DNA of 50,897 nucleotides. It comes from Clostridia bacterium. Lineage in GTDB: Bacteria > Bacillota > Clostridia > Christensenellales > Aristaeellaceae. Positions 31,949-40,972 of this stretch are shown here, one piece after another. The DNA lies in the NCBI GenBank assembly GCA_017410455.1, contig JAFQQT010000059.1, positions 1 to 50,897 of the forward strand, written 5' to 3'. Position numbers and translations under genes: made by a program. Position 1 is the first letter of the stretch. Every line of letters begins with the position of its first letter. The notes under the pieces are model-generated. The model was given only the letters and a program-made list of their open reading frames with translations, did not search any database and was not told the DNA's origin.

Positions 31949-34678
31949 GTGTTTGACTGGCTGAAGAAGCTGCTGGGCGGCAGCAGCGAGGCTGAGGTGA
32001 AGAAGCTCAGCAAGACCATCGACGCCGTGGAGGCGCTGGAGGAGGAATACCGCAGGCTGACGGATGATGAGCTGCGTGCGAAGACGGAGGAGTTCCGCCG
32101 CCGCCTGGCAGCGGGCGAAACGGAGGACGACATCCTCCCGGAGGCCTTCGCCACCGTGCGCGAGGCGGCCGGGCGCGTGCTGGGCATGCGGCATTATCGC
32201 GTGCAGCTCATCGGCGGCCTGGTGCTGCACCAGGGGCGCATCGCCGAAATGAAGACCGGCGAGGGCAAGACCCTGGTGGCCACCCTGCCCGCCTACCTCA
32301 ACGCCCTCTCCGGCAAGGGCGTGCACGTGGTGACCGTCAACGATTACCTCGCCCGCCGCGACAGCGAGTGGATGGGCAAGGTGCACCGGTTCCTGGGCCT
32401 GACGGTGGGCCTGATCGTTTCCAACATGGAGCCTGCCGACCGCCGCGCGGCCTACGCCTGCGACATCACCTACGGCACCAACAACGAGCTGGGCTTTGAT
32501 TATCTGCGCGACAACATGGTCAGCAGCCAGCCCCGCCTGGTGCAGCGCGGGCATCACTTCGCCATCGTGGACGAGGTGGACTCCATCCTCATCGACGAGG
32601 CCCGCACGCCCCTGATCATCTCCGGCCAGGGCGAGAAGTCCACCGACCTGTATGAAAAGGCGGACGCCGTGGTCAAGGGCCTGAAGCGCGACGAGCACTT
32701 CACCGTCGAGGAGAAGAAGAAGGCCATCGTCCTGACCGACGAGGGCGCTCAGCGCGTGGAAAAGGCCTTTGGCATCGACAACATCAACGACGCGGAGAAC
32801 GCCGCGATCAACCACCACGTCCAGAGCGCCCTGCGCGCCAACTTCATGATGAAGCGCGATGTGGACTATGTGGTGCAGAACGGCCAGGTCATCATTGTCG
32901 ATGAGTTCACCGGCCGCCTGATGATCGGCCGCCGCTACTCCGACGGCCTGCACCAGGCCATCGAGGCCAAGGAGCATGTGCAGGTGGAGCGCGAGAGCCA
33001 GACCCTGGCCACCATCACCTTCCAGAACTACTTCCGCATGTACGAGAAGCTCTCGGGCATGACCGGCACCGCCAAGACCGAAGAGGACGAGTTCCGCGGC
33101 ATCTATGCCCTGGACGTTGTGGAGATCCCCACCAACCGCCCCAACATCCGCAAGGACCTGGACGACGTGGTCTACAGGAACAAGAAGGCCAAGTTCGCGG
33201 CGGTGGTGGACGCCATCGTCGCCGCCCACGAGAAGGGCCAGCCCGTGCTGGTGGGCACTGTGACGGTGGAGCTGAGCGAGATGCTCTCGGGGATGCTGCG
33301 CCGCCGCGGCATCGAGCATACGGTGCTCAACGCCAAGAACCACGCCCGCGAGGCGGAGATCGTGGCGCAGGCGGGCCACTGGGGCGCGGTCACCATTGCC
33401 ACCAACATGGCAGGCCGCGGCACGGACATCCTGCTGGGCGGCAACCCGGAGTTCCTGGCCAAGCGCGCCATGCGCCAGGAGGGCTACGAGGAGGAGATGA
33501 TCGAAGCCGCCATCGGCCACGCCGAGGACGTCTCCGAGGAAGTGGTCGCTGCCCGCGCCCGCTACGCTGAGCTGTACAAAGACTTCAAGCAGGAGACCGA
33601 CCGCGAGCACGAGCGCGTGCTGGCCACCGGTGGACTGCACATCATCGGCACCGAGCGCCACGAGAGCCGCCGCATCGACAACCAGCTGCGCGGCCGCGCC
33701 GGCCGTCAGGGCGACCCGGGCTCGACGCAGTTCTTCATCTCCCTGGAGGACGACCTGATGCGCCTCTTCGGCTCCGAGCGCATCGGCGCCATCGTGGACC
33801 GCGTTGGCATGGCCGAGGACGAGCCCCTCACCGCAGGCCTGCTGACCAAGCAGATCGAGAGCGCGCAGAAGCGTATCGAGATGCGCAACTTCGAAACCCG
33901 TAAGCATGTGCTGGAGTATGACAACGTCATGAACCGCCAGCGCGAGGTGATCTACAGCCAGCGCCGCCGGGTGCTGATGGGCGAGAACGTCCGCGGCAAC
34001 ATCATCGGCATGGCGGGCAAGCTCATCGACGCAGCGCTGGACCGCTTCTGCAACGCGGAGGACGCCGCCGAGTGGGAGATGGAGGAGCTGACGAAGTACG
34101 TCGAGAACCTGTGCGTGCGCCCCGGCACGGTGGCGCAGCTCCTGCTGGCAGGCGCCGGGAAGAACCGCGCGGATTTCTCGCAGGCGCTGAAGGCGGAGGC
34201 GGAGAAGCTCTACGCCGAGCGTGAGGCCGCCATTACCGAAACCGGCTACGACATGCGCCAGCTTGAGCGCGTGATGCTGCTGCACGCCGTGGACGTGCGC
34301 TGGATGGATCACATCGACGCCATGGACCAGCTGCGCGACGGCATCGGCTTCCGCGCCTATTCCGGCAAGAACCCCGTCACCGAGTACCAGATCGAGGCGG
34401 GCTACATGTTCGACGAGCTGAACCACCTCATCCGCGAGGACACGGTGCGCAACATCTATCACGCGCGGGTGCAGAAGGCCCCCGAGCACGTGCAGGTGAT
34501 CCGGCGCATGCAGGAGGGCAAGGCCGCCCAGGCCGCCCGCGCGGGCAGCAACGGCGCCCAGCAGCCCCGCCGGGTGAAAGCCTCGGAGAAGATCGGCCGC
34601 AACGATCCCTGCCCCTGCGGTTCCGGCCGCAAGTACAAGCAGTGCTGCGGGAAGAACCAGAACGAGGAACAGCAGTAA
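31949..34678 (+). CDS. secA: Preprotein translocase ATPase SecA
   Basis: 909 residues from the GTG at 31949, with AAAGGAG eight bases upstream; the product then begins as SecA proteins do ([10 protein letters not shown]). The ATPase drives secreted proteins through SecYEG. Walker A is MKTGEGKT (101-108), and the DEAD-like Walker B region is [15 protein letters not shown]. Motor and cross-linking domains are complete ([42 protein letters not shown]). The C-terminal zinc-binding tail is [16 protein letters not shown]. Many genes in this window depend on it for export. It precedes prfB, as in many Firmicutes. Confidence 0.98.
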   Translation: MFDWLKKLLGGSSEAEVKKLSKTIDAVEALEEEYRRLTDDELRAKTEEFRRRLAAGETEDDILPEAFATVREAAGRVLGMRHYRVQLIGGLVLHQGRIAEMKTGEGKTLVATLPAYLNALSGKGVHVVTVNDYLARRDSEWMGKVHRFLGLTVGLIVSNMEPADRRAAYACDITYGTNNELGFDYLRDNMVSSQPRLVQRGHHFAIVDEVDSILIDEARTPLIISGQGEKSTDLYEKADAVVKGLKRDEHFTVEEKKKAIVLTDEGAQRVEKAFGIDNINDAENAAINHHVQSALRANFMMKRDVDYVVQNGQVIIVDEFTGRLMIGRRYSDGLHQAIEAKEHVQVERESQTLATITFQNYFRMYEKLSGMTGTAKTEEDEFRGIYALDVVEIPTNRPNIRKDLDDVVYRNKKAKFAAVVDAIVAAHEKGQPVLVGTVTVELSEMLSGMLRRRGIEHTVLNAKNHAREAEIVAQAGHWGAVTIATNMAGRGTDILLGGNPEFLAKRAMRQEGYEEEMIEAAIGHAEDVSEEVVAARARYAELYKDFKQETDREHERVLATGGLHIIGTERHESRRIDNQLRGRAGRQGDPGSTQFFISLEDDLMRLFGSERIGAIVDRVGMAEDEPLTAGLLTKQIESAQKRIEMRNFETRKHVLEYDNVMNRQREVIYSQRRRVLMGENVRGNIIGMAGKLIDAALDRFCNAEDAAEWEMEELTKYVENLCVRPGTVAQLLLAGAGKNRADFSQALKAEAEKLYAEREAAITETGYDMRQLERVMLLHAVDVRWMDHIDAMDQLRDGIGFRAYSGKNPVTEYQIEAGYMFDELNHLIREDTVRNIYHARVQKAPEHVQVIRRMQEGKAAQAARAGSNGAQQPRRVKASEKIGRNDPCPCGSGRKYKQCCGKNQNEEQQ

Positions 34679-34679
34679 G

Positions 34680-34714
34680 AAATTCGGGATTCGGAATGCG
34701 GGATCCGGAATTCA
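34680..34714. repeat. Degenerate GGAATTC/GGGATTC tandem motif
   Basis: Four GG(A/G)ATNC-type units in a row directly after the secA stop. They resemble the motif at 7509-7534. The rest of the 116-base gap to prfB shows nothing clear. Confidence 0.55.
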
Positions 34715-34794
34715 ACAAGTGGACGGGCGGATGCTGCTGTGTCCATGAACCACATACATGAACCCATCCGACATTGAAACAGAGGTAATGAATC

Positions 34795-35901
34795 ATGTCC
34801 ATGCTTGATCTGCAGCAGTACACCCAGGATCTGGCGGCCATCCGCAAGACCCTTGCCGAGGCGGGCGACGCGCTCCACATCGACTCCCTCCGCGAGACCC
34901 TGGAGGAGCTGACGGAGGAAATGAACCAGCCCGAGTTCTGGAACGACACCGACCGGGCGAACAAGATCAACCAGCGTGTGGGTAACATCCGCAACAAGCT
35001 GGAGCACTACGAGGGCCTGCTGACGCTGGCGGACGACATCGAAGTGGCGATGGAGATGGCCGAAGAGGAGCAGGACGAGGACCTGGTGGCGGAGGCGGGC
35101 GAAATGCTGGCCGACCTGAAGGAAAAGACCGCCGCCCTGGAGCTGGAGACCCTCATGCGCGGCCCCTACGATGACCACAACGCCGTGCTGTCCCTGCACG
35201 CGGGCGCGGGCGGCACCGAGGCCCAGGACTGGACCGGCATGCTCTACCGCATGTACACCCGCTACTGCGAGCAGATGGGCTTCAGCGTGAAGGTGCTGGA
35301 CTATCTGGATGGTGACGAGGCGGGCGTGAAGTCCGTGACCTTCGAGGTCACCGGCGACCATGCCTACGGCTACCTGCGCGGCGAGAAGGGCGTGCACCGC
35401 CTGGTGCGCATCAGCCCCTTCGATTCCCAGGCCCGCCGCCACACCTCCTTCTCCTCCCTGGACGTGTCCCCCGTGCTGGAGGACGTGGACGAGGATATCG
35501 AGATCAACATGAACGAAGTCCGCGTGGACGTGTACCACTCCTCCGGCGCGGGCGGCCAGAACGTCAACAAGACCTCCTCTGCCGTGCGTATGACCCACTA
35601 CCCCACGGGCATCGTCGTGGCCTGCCAGACCGAGCGCGACCAGGTTCAAAATCGCGCGACCTGTATCCGCATGCTGAAGTCGAAGCTGCTGGAGCTGCGC
35701 CTGCGCGCCCGCGAGGAGGAGATGGCCGAGATCAAGGGCGAAATGAAGAAGATCGAATGGGGCAGCCAGATCCGTTCCTACGTCTTCCAGCCCTACACCA
35801 TGGTCAAGGATCACCGCACCTCCTTTGAGTCCGGCAACATCGACGACGTCATGAACGGCAACATCAAGGGCTTCGTCACGTCCTACCTGAAGATGCAGTG
35901 A
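34795..35901 (+). CDS. prfB: Peptide chain release factor 2
   Basis: 368 residues, ATG at 34795 with AGAGG nine bases upstream. It recognises UGA and UAA stop codons and triggers release of the finished protein. The class-2 tripeptide SPF is at 207-209 and the GGQ loop at 253-255 (GAGGQNVNKT). Many bacteria control this gene with an in-frame UGA near codon 25 that needs a +1 frameshift; here the frame is open through that region (GDALHIDSLRETLEEL), so that autoregulation is absent. It is downstream of secA. Confidence 0.98.
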   Translation: MSMLDLQQYTQDLAAIRKTLAEAGDALHIDSLRETLEELTEEMNQPEFWNDTDRANKINQRVGNIRNKLEHYEGLLTLADDIEVAMEMAEEEQDEDLVAEAGEMLADLKEKTAALELETLMRGPYDDHNAVLSLHAGAGGTEAQDWTGMLYRMYTRYCEQMGFSVKVLDYLDGDEAGVKSVTFEVTGDHAYGYLRGEKGVHRLVRISPFDSQARRHTSFSSLDVSPVLEDVDEDIEINMNEVRVDVYHSSGAGGQNVNKTSSAVRMTHYPTGIVVACQTERDQVQNRATCIRMLKSKLLELRLRAREEEMAEIKGEMKKIEWGSQIRSYVFQPYTMVKDHRTSFESGNIDDVMNGNIKGFVTSYLKMQ

Positions 35902-35933
35902 GTTCTCTGCCGGGTCTTGCCTGCGGGGGAAAC

Positions 35934-36046
35934 CCTCTCAGTCATCGGGCAAGCCCGATGCCAGCTCCCCCAAGGGGGAGCCTGTGGATGGTGAACCTGT
36001 GAAAGGTTGCCCTCCGGGAGGGCTCCTGCCGGGGTTCTCCACAGGC
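35934..36046. repeat. Intergenic palindromic repeat, variant form
   Basis: The prfB-DUF1461 gap holds CCCTCTCAGTC followed by stems ATCGGGC/GCCCGAT (35944-35959), GCTCCCCC/GGGGGAGC (35964-35981) and GCCCTCC/GGAGGGC (36009-36023). An outer stem CCTGTGGA/TCCACAGG joins 35981-35988 with 36038-36045. It is related to the 87-bp repeats further downstream. Confidence 0.75.
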
Positions 36047-36075
36047 AGTTGAATGCGCATTGTCAGGAGGCAGGC

Positions 36076-36756
36076 ATGAAGAAACTGATCCCGTCCGTGC
36101 TACTGGCCGTCCTGCTGTCCCTGGGCCTGCTGTCCGCTGCCATCTGGCTTCCTGCCACCAGCAGCCGGCTGATGTGCGCCCTGATGGCGCGCTTCGCCCC
36201 GCCGGAAACCACCGGCCTTCCTGCGGAGGACTATCCGGCGATGACGAAGATGATCACCGGCTACCTCCGGGGCGGGAACGAACCCTTCCAGTATACCTAC
36301 ACCCTGGACGGCACGGACTATCTGGCCTTTCATGATTATGAGCAGCAGCACATGGACGATGTGCAGGGCCTGTTCCGGCTGTGCCGGTTCGTGATGTGGC
36401 TGGGGACGGGCGCGGTGCTGCTGTGGGGTTTTGCGCTGCGCGGGAGGCAGCGGTGGTTCTCCCTGCGGGTGATGCAGGGGACGCTGCTGACCCTTCTGGC
36501 CGCGGTGACGGTGCTGGCCGTCGTGGCCGTGATCGACTTTGACGCACTGTTCATCCTGTTCCACAAGGTTGCCTTCACCAACGACCTGTGGCTGCTTGAT
36601 CCCCGCACCGACATGCTCATCCGCCTGATGCCCACGGACTTCTTCGTCACCTATGCGGCCATCATCGGCTGCCTGTGGCTGCTGGGGATGGTCGGGCTGC
36701 TGGTCATCAGCGCCATTCCCTCCGCAAAGCAAAAAAAGGGGAGTGAAATCCCGTGA
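36076..36756 (+). CDS. DUF1461/TIGR01906-type integral membrane protein
   Basis: 226 residues from the ATG at 36076 with AGGAGG at 36065-36070. One N-terminal span, an outside loop of about 85 residues (HDYEQQHMDDVQGLF near its end), then three spans. FHKVAFTNDLWLLDPRTDML between spans three and four matches the conserved signature of this family. Function is unknown. Its stop overlaps the GTG start of tsaD. Confidence 0.85.
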   Translation: MKKLIPSVLLAVLLSLGLLSAAIWLPATSSRLMCALMARFAPPETTGLPAEDYPAMTKMITGYLRGGNEPFQYTYTLDGTDYLAFHDYEQQHMDDVQGLFRLCRFVMWLGTGAVLLWGFALRGRQRWFSLRVMQGTLLTLLAAVTVLAVVAVIDFDALFILFHKVAFTNDLWLLDPRTDMLIRLMPTDFFVTYAAIIGCLWLLGMVGLLVISAIPSAKQKKGSEIP

Positions 36757-37811
36757 CCTACACCGAATCCGCCCGCGCCCAGGCCGACACCCTGCGCGGG
36801 AAGGAAAACGTCCGCATCCTGGCCCTGGAGACCTCCTGCGATGAGACCGCCGCCTCCATTGTCGAGAACGGCCGCACCATCATCAGCAACGTGGTGTTCA
36901 GCCAGATCGACCTGCACGCCCTCTACGGCGGCGTGGTGCCGGAGATCGCCAGCCGCGCCCATGTGGAGGCCTGCGACCGCGTCATCGACGAGGCGCTGCA
37001 GCAGGCGGGCATGACCCTCGAAACGGTGGATGCCCTCGCCGTCACCCACGGCCCCGGCCTGGTGGGCGCGCTGCTCACCGGCGTTTCCTGCATGAAGGGC
37101 CTCAGCTACGCCGCCGACAAGCCCCTCATCCACGTCAACCACATCGAGGGCCACGTCAGCGCCAACTACATTTCCAACCCGGAATTGAAGCCGCCCTTCG
37201 TGTGCCTGGTGGTGTCCGGCGGACACAGCCACATCGTGCGCGTGAACGATTACGGCGACTACACCCTCCTGGGCCAGACCACCGACGATGCTGCCGGTGA
37301 AGCCTTCGACAAGGCGGCCCGCGTGCTGACCCTGCCGTACCCCGGCGGCCCCCGCATCGATGCGCTGGCGGAGGAGGGCGACCCGCACTTCATGCAGCTG
37401 CCCATCCCCCACACGCCCGGGCGGTACGACTACTCCTTCTCCGGCATGAAGACGGCCTTCCTCAACGCCGCCAACAAGATGGAGATGATGGGTCAGGAGC
37501 TCCCCAAGGCGGACATGGCGGCCTCCTTCCGGCATGCGGTGGTGTCCGCGCTGGTGGAGAAGGCCATCCTCGCCGCGAAGGAGACGAAGGCGCCAGCGCT
37601 CGCCATGGCCGGCGGCGTATCCGCCAACCGGCTGCTGCGCCGCATGATGCAGGAGGCCGCGGACAAGGCCGGCATTCCCCTGTACATGCCGAAGCTCAAC
37701 CTGTGCACCGACAACGCGGCGATGATCGCCTCTGCGGCCTACTACCGCCTCATGAAGGGCGAAACCGCGCCGCTGACCCTTAACGCCATGCCCGCGCTGC
37801 GGCTGGTGTGA
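36753..37811 (+). CDS. tsaD: tRNA N6-threonylcarbamoyladenosine transferase TsaD
   Basis: 352 residues with a GTG start that overlaps the previous gene (GTGA). It transfers the threonylcarbamoyl group to A37 of ANN-decoding tRNAs, with TsaB and TsaE, which are not in this window. Motifs: ALETSCDETAASIV near the start, metal-binding His130 and His134 in HVNHIEGHVSAN, VVSGGHSHIV, and MAGGVSANRLLRR near the end. The length is slightly above the usual 340 because of about 15 extra N-terminal residues. Confidence 0.97.
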   Translation: MTYTESARAQADTLRGKENVRILALETSCDETAASIVENGRTIISNVVFSQIDLHALYGGVVPEIASRAHVEACDRVIDEALQQAGMTLETVDALAVTHGPGLVGALLTGVSCMKGLSYAADKPLIHVNHIEGHVSANYISNPELKPPFVCLVVSGGHSHIVRVNDYGDYTLLGQTTDDAAGEAFDKAARVLTLPYPGGPRIDALAEEGDPHFMQLPIPHTPGRYDYSFSGMKTAFLNAANKMEMMGQELPKADMAASFRHAVVSALVEKAILAAKETKAPALAMAGGVSANRLLRRMMQEAADKAGIPLYMPKLNLCTDNAAMIASAAYYRLMKGETAPLTLNAMPALRLV

Positions 37812-37831
37812 TGACATAAGGAGTGCAAACG

Positions 37832-38233
37832 ATGAACAAGAACGTCTGGCAGGCCATCAAGTTCACCCTCTTCAGCCTGAGTGCGGGCCTCATTCAGATC
37901 GCCAGCTTCGCCCTGTTCCACGATCTGCTGGGCTGGGAGAGCTGGTGGATGAGCTACCTGCCCTCCCTGGCGCTCTCCGTCATCTGGAACTTCACCTTCA
38001 ACCGCAAGTACACCTTCAAGCCCACCGGCCACATCGTGCGGGATATGCTGCTGGTCGCGCTGTATTACGCGGTGTTCACCCCTGCCTCCACCTGGCTGGG
38101 CGACTGGATGGAAGGTCTGGGCGTACACGACTGGCTGGTGCAGCTGATCGTGATGTGCTCCAACCTGGTGACCGAGTTCCTGTTCCAGAAGTTTGTGGTG
38201 TACCGCGACGAGGACAAGGCCTCCGAAGAGTAA
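37832..38233 (+). CDS. GtrA-family membrane protein
   Basis: 133 residues from the ATG at 37832 (AAGGAG eight bases upstream). Four membrane spans with the family signature WNFTFNRKYTF after span two. GtrA-like proteins are thought to help move lipid-linked sugars across the membrane. No glycosyltransferase lies beside it, so the substrate cannot be guessed. It is probably co-transcribed with tsaD. Confidence 0.9.
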   Translation: MNKNVWQAIKFTLFSLSAGLIQIASFALFHDLLGWESWWMSYLPSLALSVIWNFTFNRKYTFKPTGHIVRDMLLVALYYAVFTPASTWLGDWMEGLGVHDWLVQLIVMCSNLVTEFLFQKFVVYRDEDKASEE

Positions 38234-38245
38234 GATCAACGCAAT

Positions 38246-38291
38246 GCGCCCCCTGCAACCGGGAATGTCCGGCGGCAGGGGGCGTTCTGTG
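38246..38291. terminator. Terminator between convergent gtrA-like and YARHG genes
   Basis: A ten-base perfect stem (CGCCCCCTGC 38247-38256 with GCAGGGGGCG 38275-38284) enclosing a CCGG/CCGG stem. The T run is short on both strands. Confidence 0.65.
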
Positions 38292-38299
38292 CGAGGGGA

Positions 38300-39187
38300 T
38301 CAGTACAGCAGGGTCGGGCCGTCGTCCGTCATGTCCAGCAGCCCCGAGGGGATGAAGCCCCGGGCCAGCTGGCCATACACGCGGAACTCCACATAGTCCC
38401 AGGCCTGATCGCCATAGAAGGTGGTCAGGTATGTAACGGAAGTGCCGGCGGGCAGGCAGGTGATGGTGCTGCCATGGGTGATGGGGTCGTCGGTGATGGT
38501 GCAGGCGGTCACCAGCCGTGCGGGGGTGCGGCTGAAGTTCAGCTGCCGGCAGGCGGGCACGCTGCCGCTCAGGCGGCGGGTATCGATGTAGCCCACGCGG
38601 GCGGCGCCCCAGTTGGTTTCGTAGAGGATGAGCATCCAGCCATTCTCCACGCCTGCGACGTAGATGGCGCCGTTGGTGCTCACCTCCGCCAGGCCATTGG
38701 TGGCGCGGTAGCTGCTCGTGCCGGGGGCGGCGTAGACGGGCAGCGCCTGGTTGGGCCTGAACTCCATGTAGGTGAAGCCCGACAGGGGCGTGATGCCGCC
38801 GGTCCAGCTGTCCCAGATGGAGCGGCCGTAGTCGTTGTACTCCTTGCTGGCGCGCACGGACTTGATCAGCTCGATGTTGTCCCATTCCAGGCCGGACAGG
38901 CGGGGATAACAGGCCCGGTCGTTGTTGGAATCGGCGTTGGGGGTGTACCAGGGCTTGCTGTTGAAGTAGGCGTAGTAGCGTCCGGTGGGGTTGAAAACAA
39001 AGCCATGGCGCGCCAGAATCTCGTGGAACGCAAAGCCCAGGGATTCGTAGTCCCACTCATCCACCTCCGCCCAGGTCAGGCGGCGCGTGCTGCTTTCGGG
39101 GAAGATGTAGGAGCGGTCAGCCAGGGCCGTGGTGGTCAGGCTCAGGGTCAGCGCCAGCAGCAGAAGGGCGGCGAGCAGCTTCTTCAT
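38300..39187 (-). CDS. Secreted YARHG-domain protein with SH3-like region
   Basis: 295 residues, ATG at 39187 with AAGGAGG upstream. Signal peptide MKKLLAALLLLALTLSLTTT, then a YARHG domain (about 35-120; AFHEILARHGFVFNP, then PWYTPNADSN). Bacterial SH3-like segments follow (about 140-215: LPVYAAPGTSSYRATNGLAE, GAARVGYIDTRRL; and a second to the end). YARHG is an extracellular domain of unknown role, and SH3 segments often bind cell wall. Likely a wall-associated protein. Confidence 0.85.
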   Translation of the reverse strand: MKKLLAALLLLALTLSLTTTALADRSYIFPESSTRRLTWAEVDEWDYESLGFAFHEILARHGFVFNPTGRYYAYFNSKPWYTPNADSNNDRACYPRLSGLEWDNIELIKSVRASKEYNDYGRSIWDSWTGGITPLSGFTYMEFRPNQALPVYAAPGTSSYRATNGLAEVSTNGAIYVAGVENGWMLILYETNWGAARVGYIDTRRLSGSVPACRQLNFSRTPARLVTACTITDDPITHGSTITCLPAGTSVTYLTTFYGDQAWDYVEFRVYGQLARGFIPSGLLDMTDDGPTLLY

Positions 39188-39282
39188 GATGATTTCCTCC
39201 TTGCGTGGGTCGTCGGTACACCCTATACAACGGAAGAAGCCGGGCGCTTTCTTGCCGGGATTGTTCTGTTCCTGTCTTTTGC

Positions 39283-39311
39283 TTTACATTCCGGCGTTCT
39301 TCCGGTATAAT
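39283..39311 (+). promoter_or_regulatory. SigA promoter for the ECF S-component/coaX unit
   Basis: TTTACA (39283-39288), a 17-base spacer and TATAAT (39306-39311). It creates a 270-base leader that contains two palindromic repeats. Confidence 0.8.
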
Positions 39312-39371
39312 ATACTTTACCCAACCTGCCGCCTGCCGGGAGCTGAAGCACCGGACGTCGCGCGGCAGGGG

Positions 39372-39546
39372 GACTCCCTCAGTCAGCGAGCAAGCGCGGC
39401 GACAGCTCCCTCGGGGAGGGAGCCTTTGCGAGGAAGGCAGCTTGCGCTGCCTTGATTGGGACTCCCTCAGTCAGCGAGCAAGCTCGCTGCCAGCTCCCTC
39501 AGGGAGGGAGCCTTTGCAAGGATGGGAGCTTGCGCTCCCTTGAACG
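39372..39546. repeat. Two tandem copies of the 87-88-bp palindromic repeat
   Basis: Units start with GACTCCCTCAGTC at 39372 and 39460. Each has a variable stem (AGCGAGC/GCTCGCT in copy 2; imperfect in copy 1), the stem GCTCCCT/AGGGAGC, and a third stem (GGCAGC/GCTGCC or GGGAGC/GCTCCC). Confidence 0.9.
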
Positions 39547-39589
39547 GAACGTAGGGTATCCGTAACGGAACCCGAGCGGAGGTATGAAA

Positions 39590-40159
39590 ATGAAGAATTC
39601 AAAGCTGCTGAACATGGTGCTGCTGGCGATGCTGGCGGGTCTGATCTTCCTGATGGGGCAGACGCCGCTGGGGCTGATCCCTCTGGGATTCTGCAACGTG
39701 ACGCTGCTGGTGATCCCGGTGGCGGTGGGCACCATCTATATGGGCTGGCGCAGTGGCCTGGTGCTGGGCGCGGCCTTTGCGGGCACGTCGCTGGTGTCGG
39801 CGCTGATCAAGCCGTCGGCCCTGGTGGGTACGCTCATGGGGGCGTCCCCCCTGCTGGCTGTGGTGATGACGGTGCTGCCCCGGCTGTGCATCCCGCTGGT
39901 GATCGCGGGCGTGAACCACCTGCTGCAGAAGCGGCAGAAGCACATCGCGGCCGCTGTGGCGGCGGCCTGCGGCTCGGTGACCAACACGGTGCTCTATCTG
40001 GGGCTGATGCTGCTGTTCTATGTGTGGTGCGGCATTGATAACACGACCGTGCTGACCACCATCGGCGTTGTTGCTGGCGGCGCAGGCCCGCTGGAGGCGC
40101 TGGCGGCGGCGATCATCACCCCGCCGATCCTCATGGCGCTGTGGCGCATCCGCAGATAA
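39590..40159 (+). CDS. ECF transporter S component, probably for pantothenate
   Basis: 189 residues from the ATG at 39590, seven bases after GGAGG; the ATG at 39584 is too close. Six hydrophobic segments with no other domain fit the small substrate-binding S subunits of vitamin ECF transporters (LGFCNVTLLVIPVAVGTIYM early, ALAAAIITPPILMAL late). The gene is 39 bases upstream of pantothenate kinase, so pantothenate is the likely substrate (PanT-like). The shared EcfA/A'/T module is not in this window. Confidence 0.8.
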   Translation: MKNSKLLNMVLLAMLAGLIFLMGQTPLGLIPLGFCNVTLLVIPVAVGTIYMGWRSGLVLGAAFAGTSLVSALIKPSALVGTLMGASPLLAVVMTVLPRLCIPLVIAGVNHLLQKRQKHIAAAVAAACGSVTNTVLYLGLMLLFYVWCGIDNTTVLTTIGVVAGGAGPLEALAAAIITPPILMALWRIRR

Positions 40160-40198
40160 CCGGCGCGAGCCCCACCCTTGACAATGCAGGAGGCAAGC

Positions 40199-40972
40199 AT
40201 GATCCTCACCCTGGACATCGGCAACACCAACATCAAAACCGCCCTCTTCGACGGTGCGGAGATGGTGAAGTACTGGCGGCTTTCCACCAACATCACCAAC
40301 ACGTCCGACGAGTACGGCATCACCATCATGAACCTCTTCCGGCATGAGGGCGTCGATGCGAAGGAAGTGGAGGGCATCGTGATCTCTTCCGTGGTGCCGA
40401 CCATTAACTTCACCATCGAGCACATGTGCCAGAATTACTTTGGCATCACGCCCACCTTCATCGCCCCCGGCGTGAAGACGGGCATCAACATCCGCTATGA
40501 GAACCCCCGCGAGCTGGGCAGCGACCGCATCGCCAATGCCGTGGCCGCCTACGATAAGTACGGCGGGGAGAAGCCGGTGATCTACATCGACTTTGGCACC
40601 GCCACCACCTTTGGCGTGGTGGATGAGCATGGCGCGTTCCTGGGCGGCGCGATCTTCCCGGGCATCAAGCTGGCCTCGGAGGCCCTGGTCTCCGGCACGG
40701 CGAAGCTCCCCCGCTTCGCCCTGGCTCAGCCCGAGCATGTCATCGGCCGCACGACGCTGACCAACCTGCAATCCGGCATGTTCTTCGGCTATGTGGGCAT
40801 GGTCACGAACCTTGTCCAGCAGATGAAGAAGGAGCTGGGCCGGGATGCAGTGGTCGTGGCTACCGGCGGCATGGCGGTGCTCATCGCCGGGGAGGCGAAG
40901 GTCATCGACAAGCTGGACGGCCTGCTGACCCTCAAGGGCCTCAGGCTGATCTACGAGCGGAACCGGGGGTGA
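40199..40972 (+). CDS. coaX: Type III pantothenate kinase
   Basis: 257 residues from the ATG at 40199 with AGGAGG upstream; the open frame begins 21 bases earlier but without a site. It makes 4'-phosphopantothenate, the first step to coenzyme A. Motifs of the ASKHA fold: LTLDIGNTNIKTALFDG (Asp6), ENPRELGSDRIANAVA, IDFGTATTFGVVDEHG and ATGGMAVLI. The length is typical. It follows the ECF S component, giving an uptake-plus-activation pair. Confidence 0.97.
   Translation: MILTLDIGNTNIKTALFDGAEMVKYWRLSTNITNTSDEYGITIMNLFRHEGVDAKEVEGIVISSVVPTINFTIEHMCQNYFGITPTFIAPGVKTGINIRYENPRELGSDRIANAVAAYDKYGGEKPVIYIDFGTATTFGVVDEHGAFLGGAIFPGIKLASEALVSGTAKLPRFALAQPEHVIGRTTLTNLQSGMFFGYVGMVTNLVQQMKKELGRDAVVVATGGMAVLIAGEAKVIDKLDGLLTLKGLRLIYERNRG

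Noticed and set aside
34795-34900. Programmed +1 frameshift in prfB
   Set aside because: No in-frame UGA and no internal Shine-Dalgarno/CTTTGA motif in the first 40 codons.
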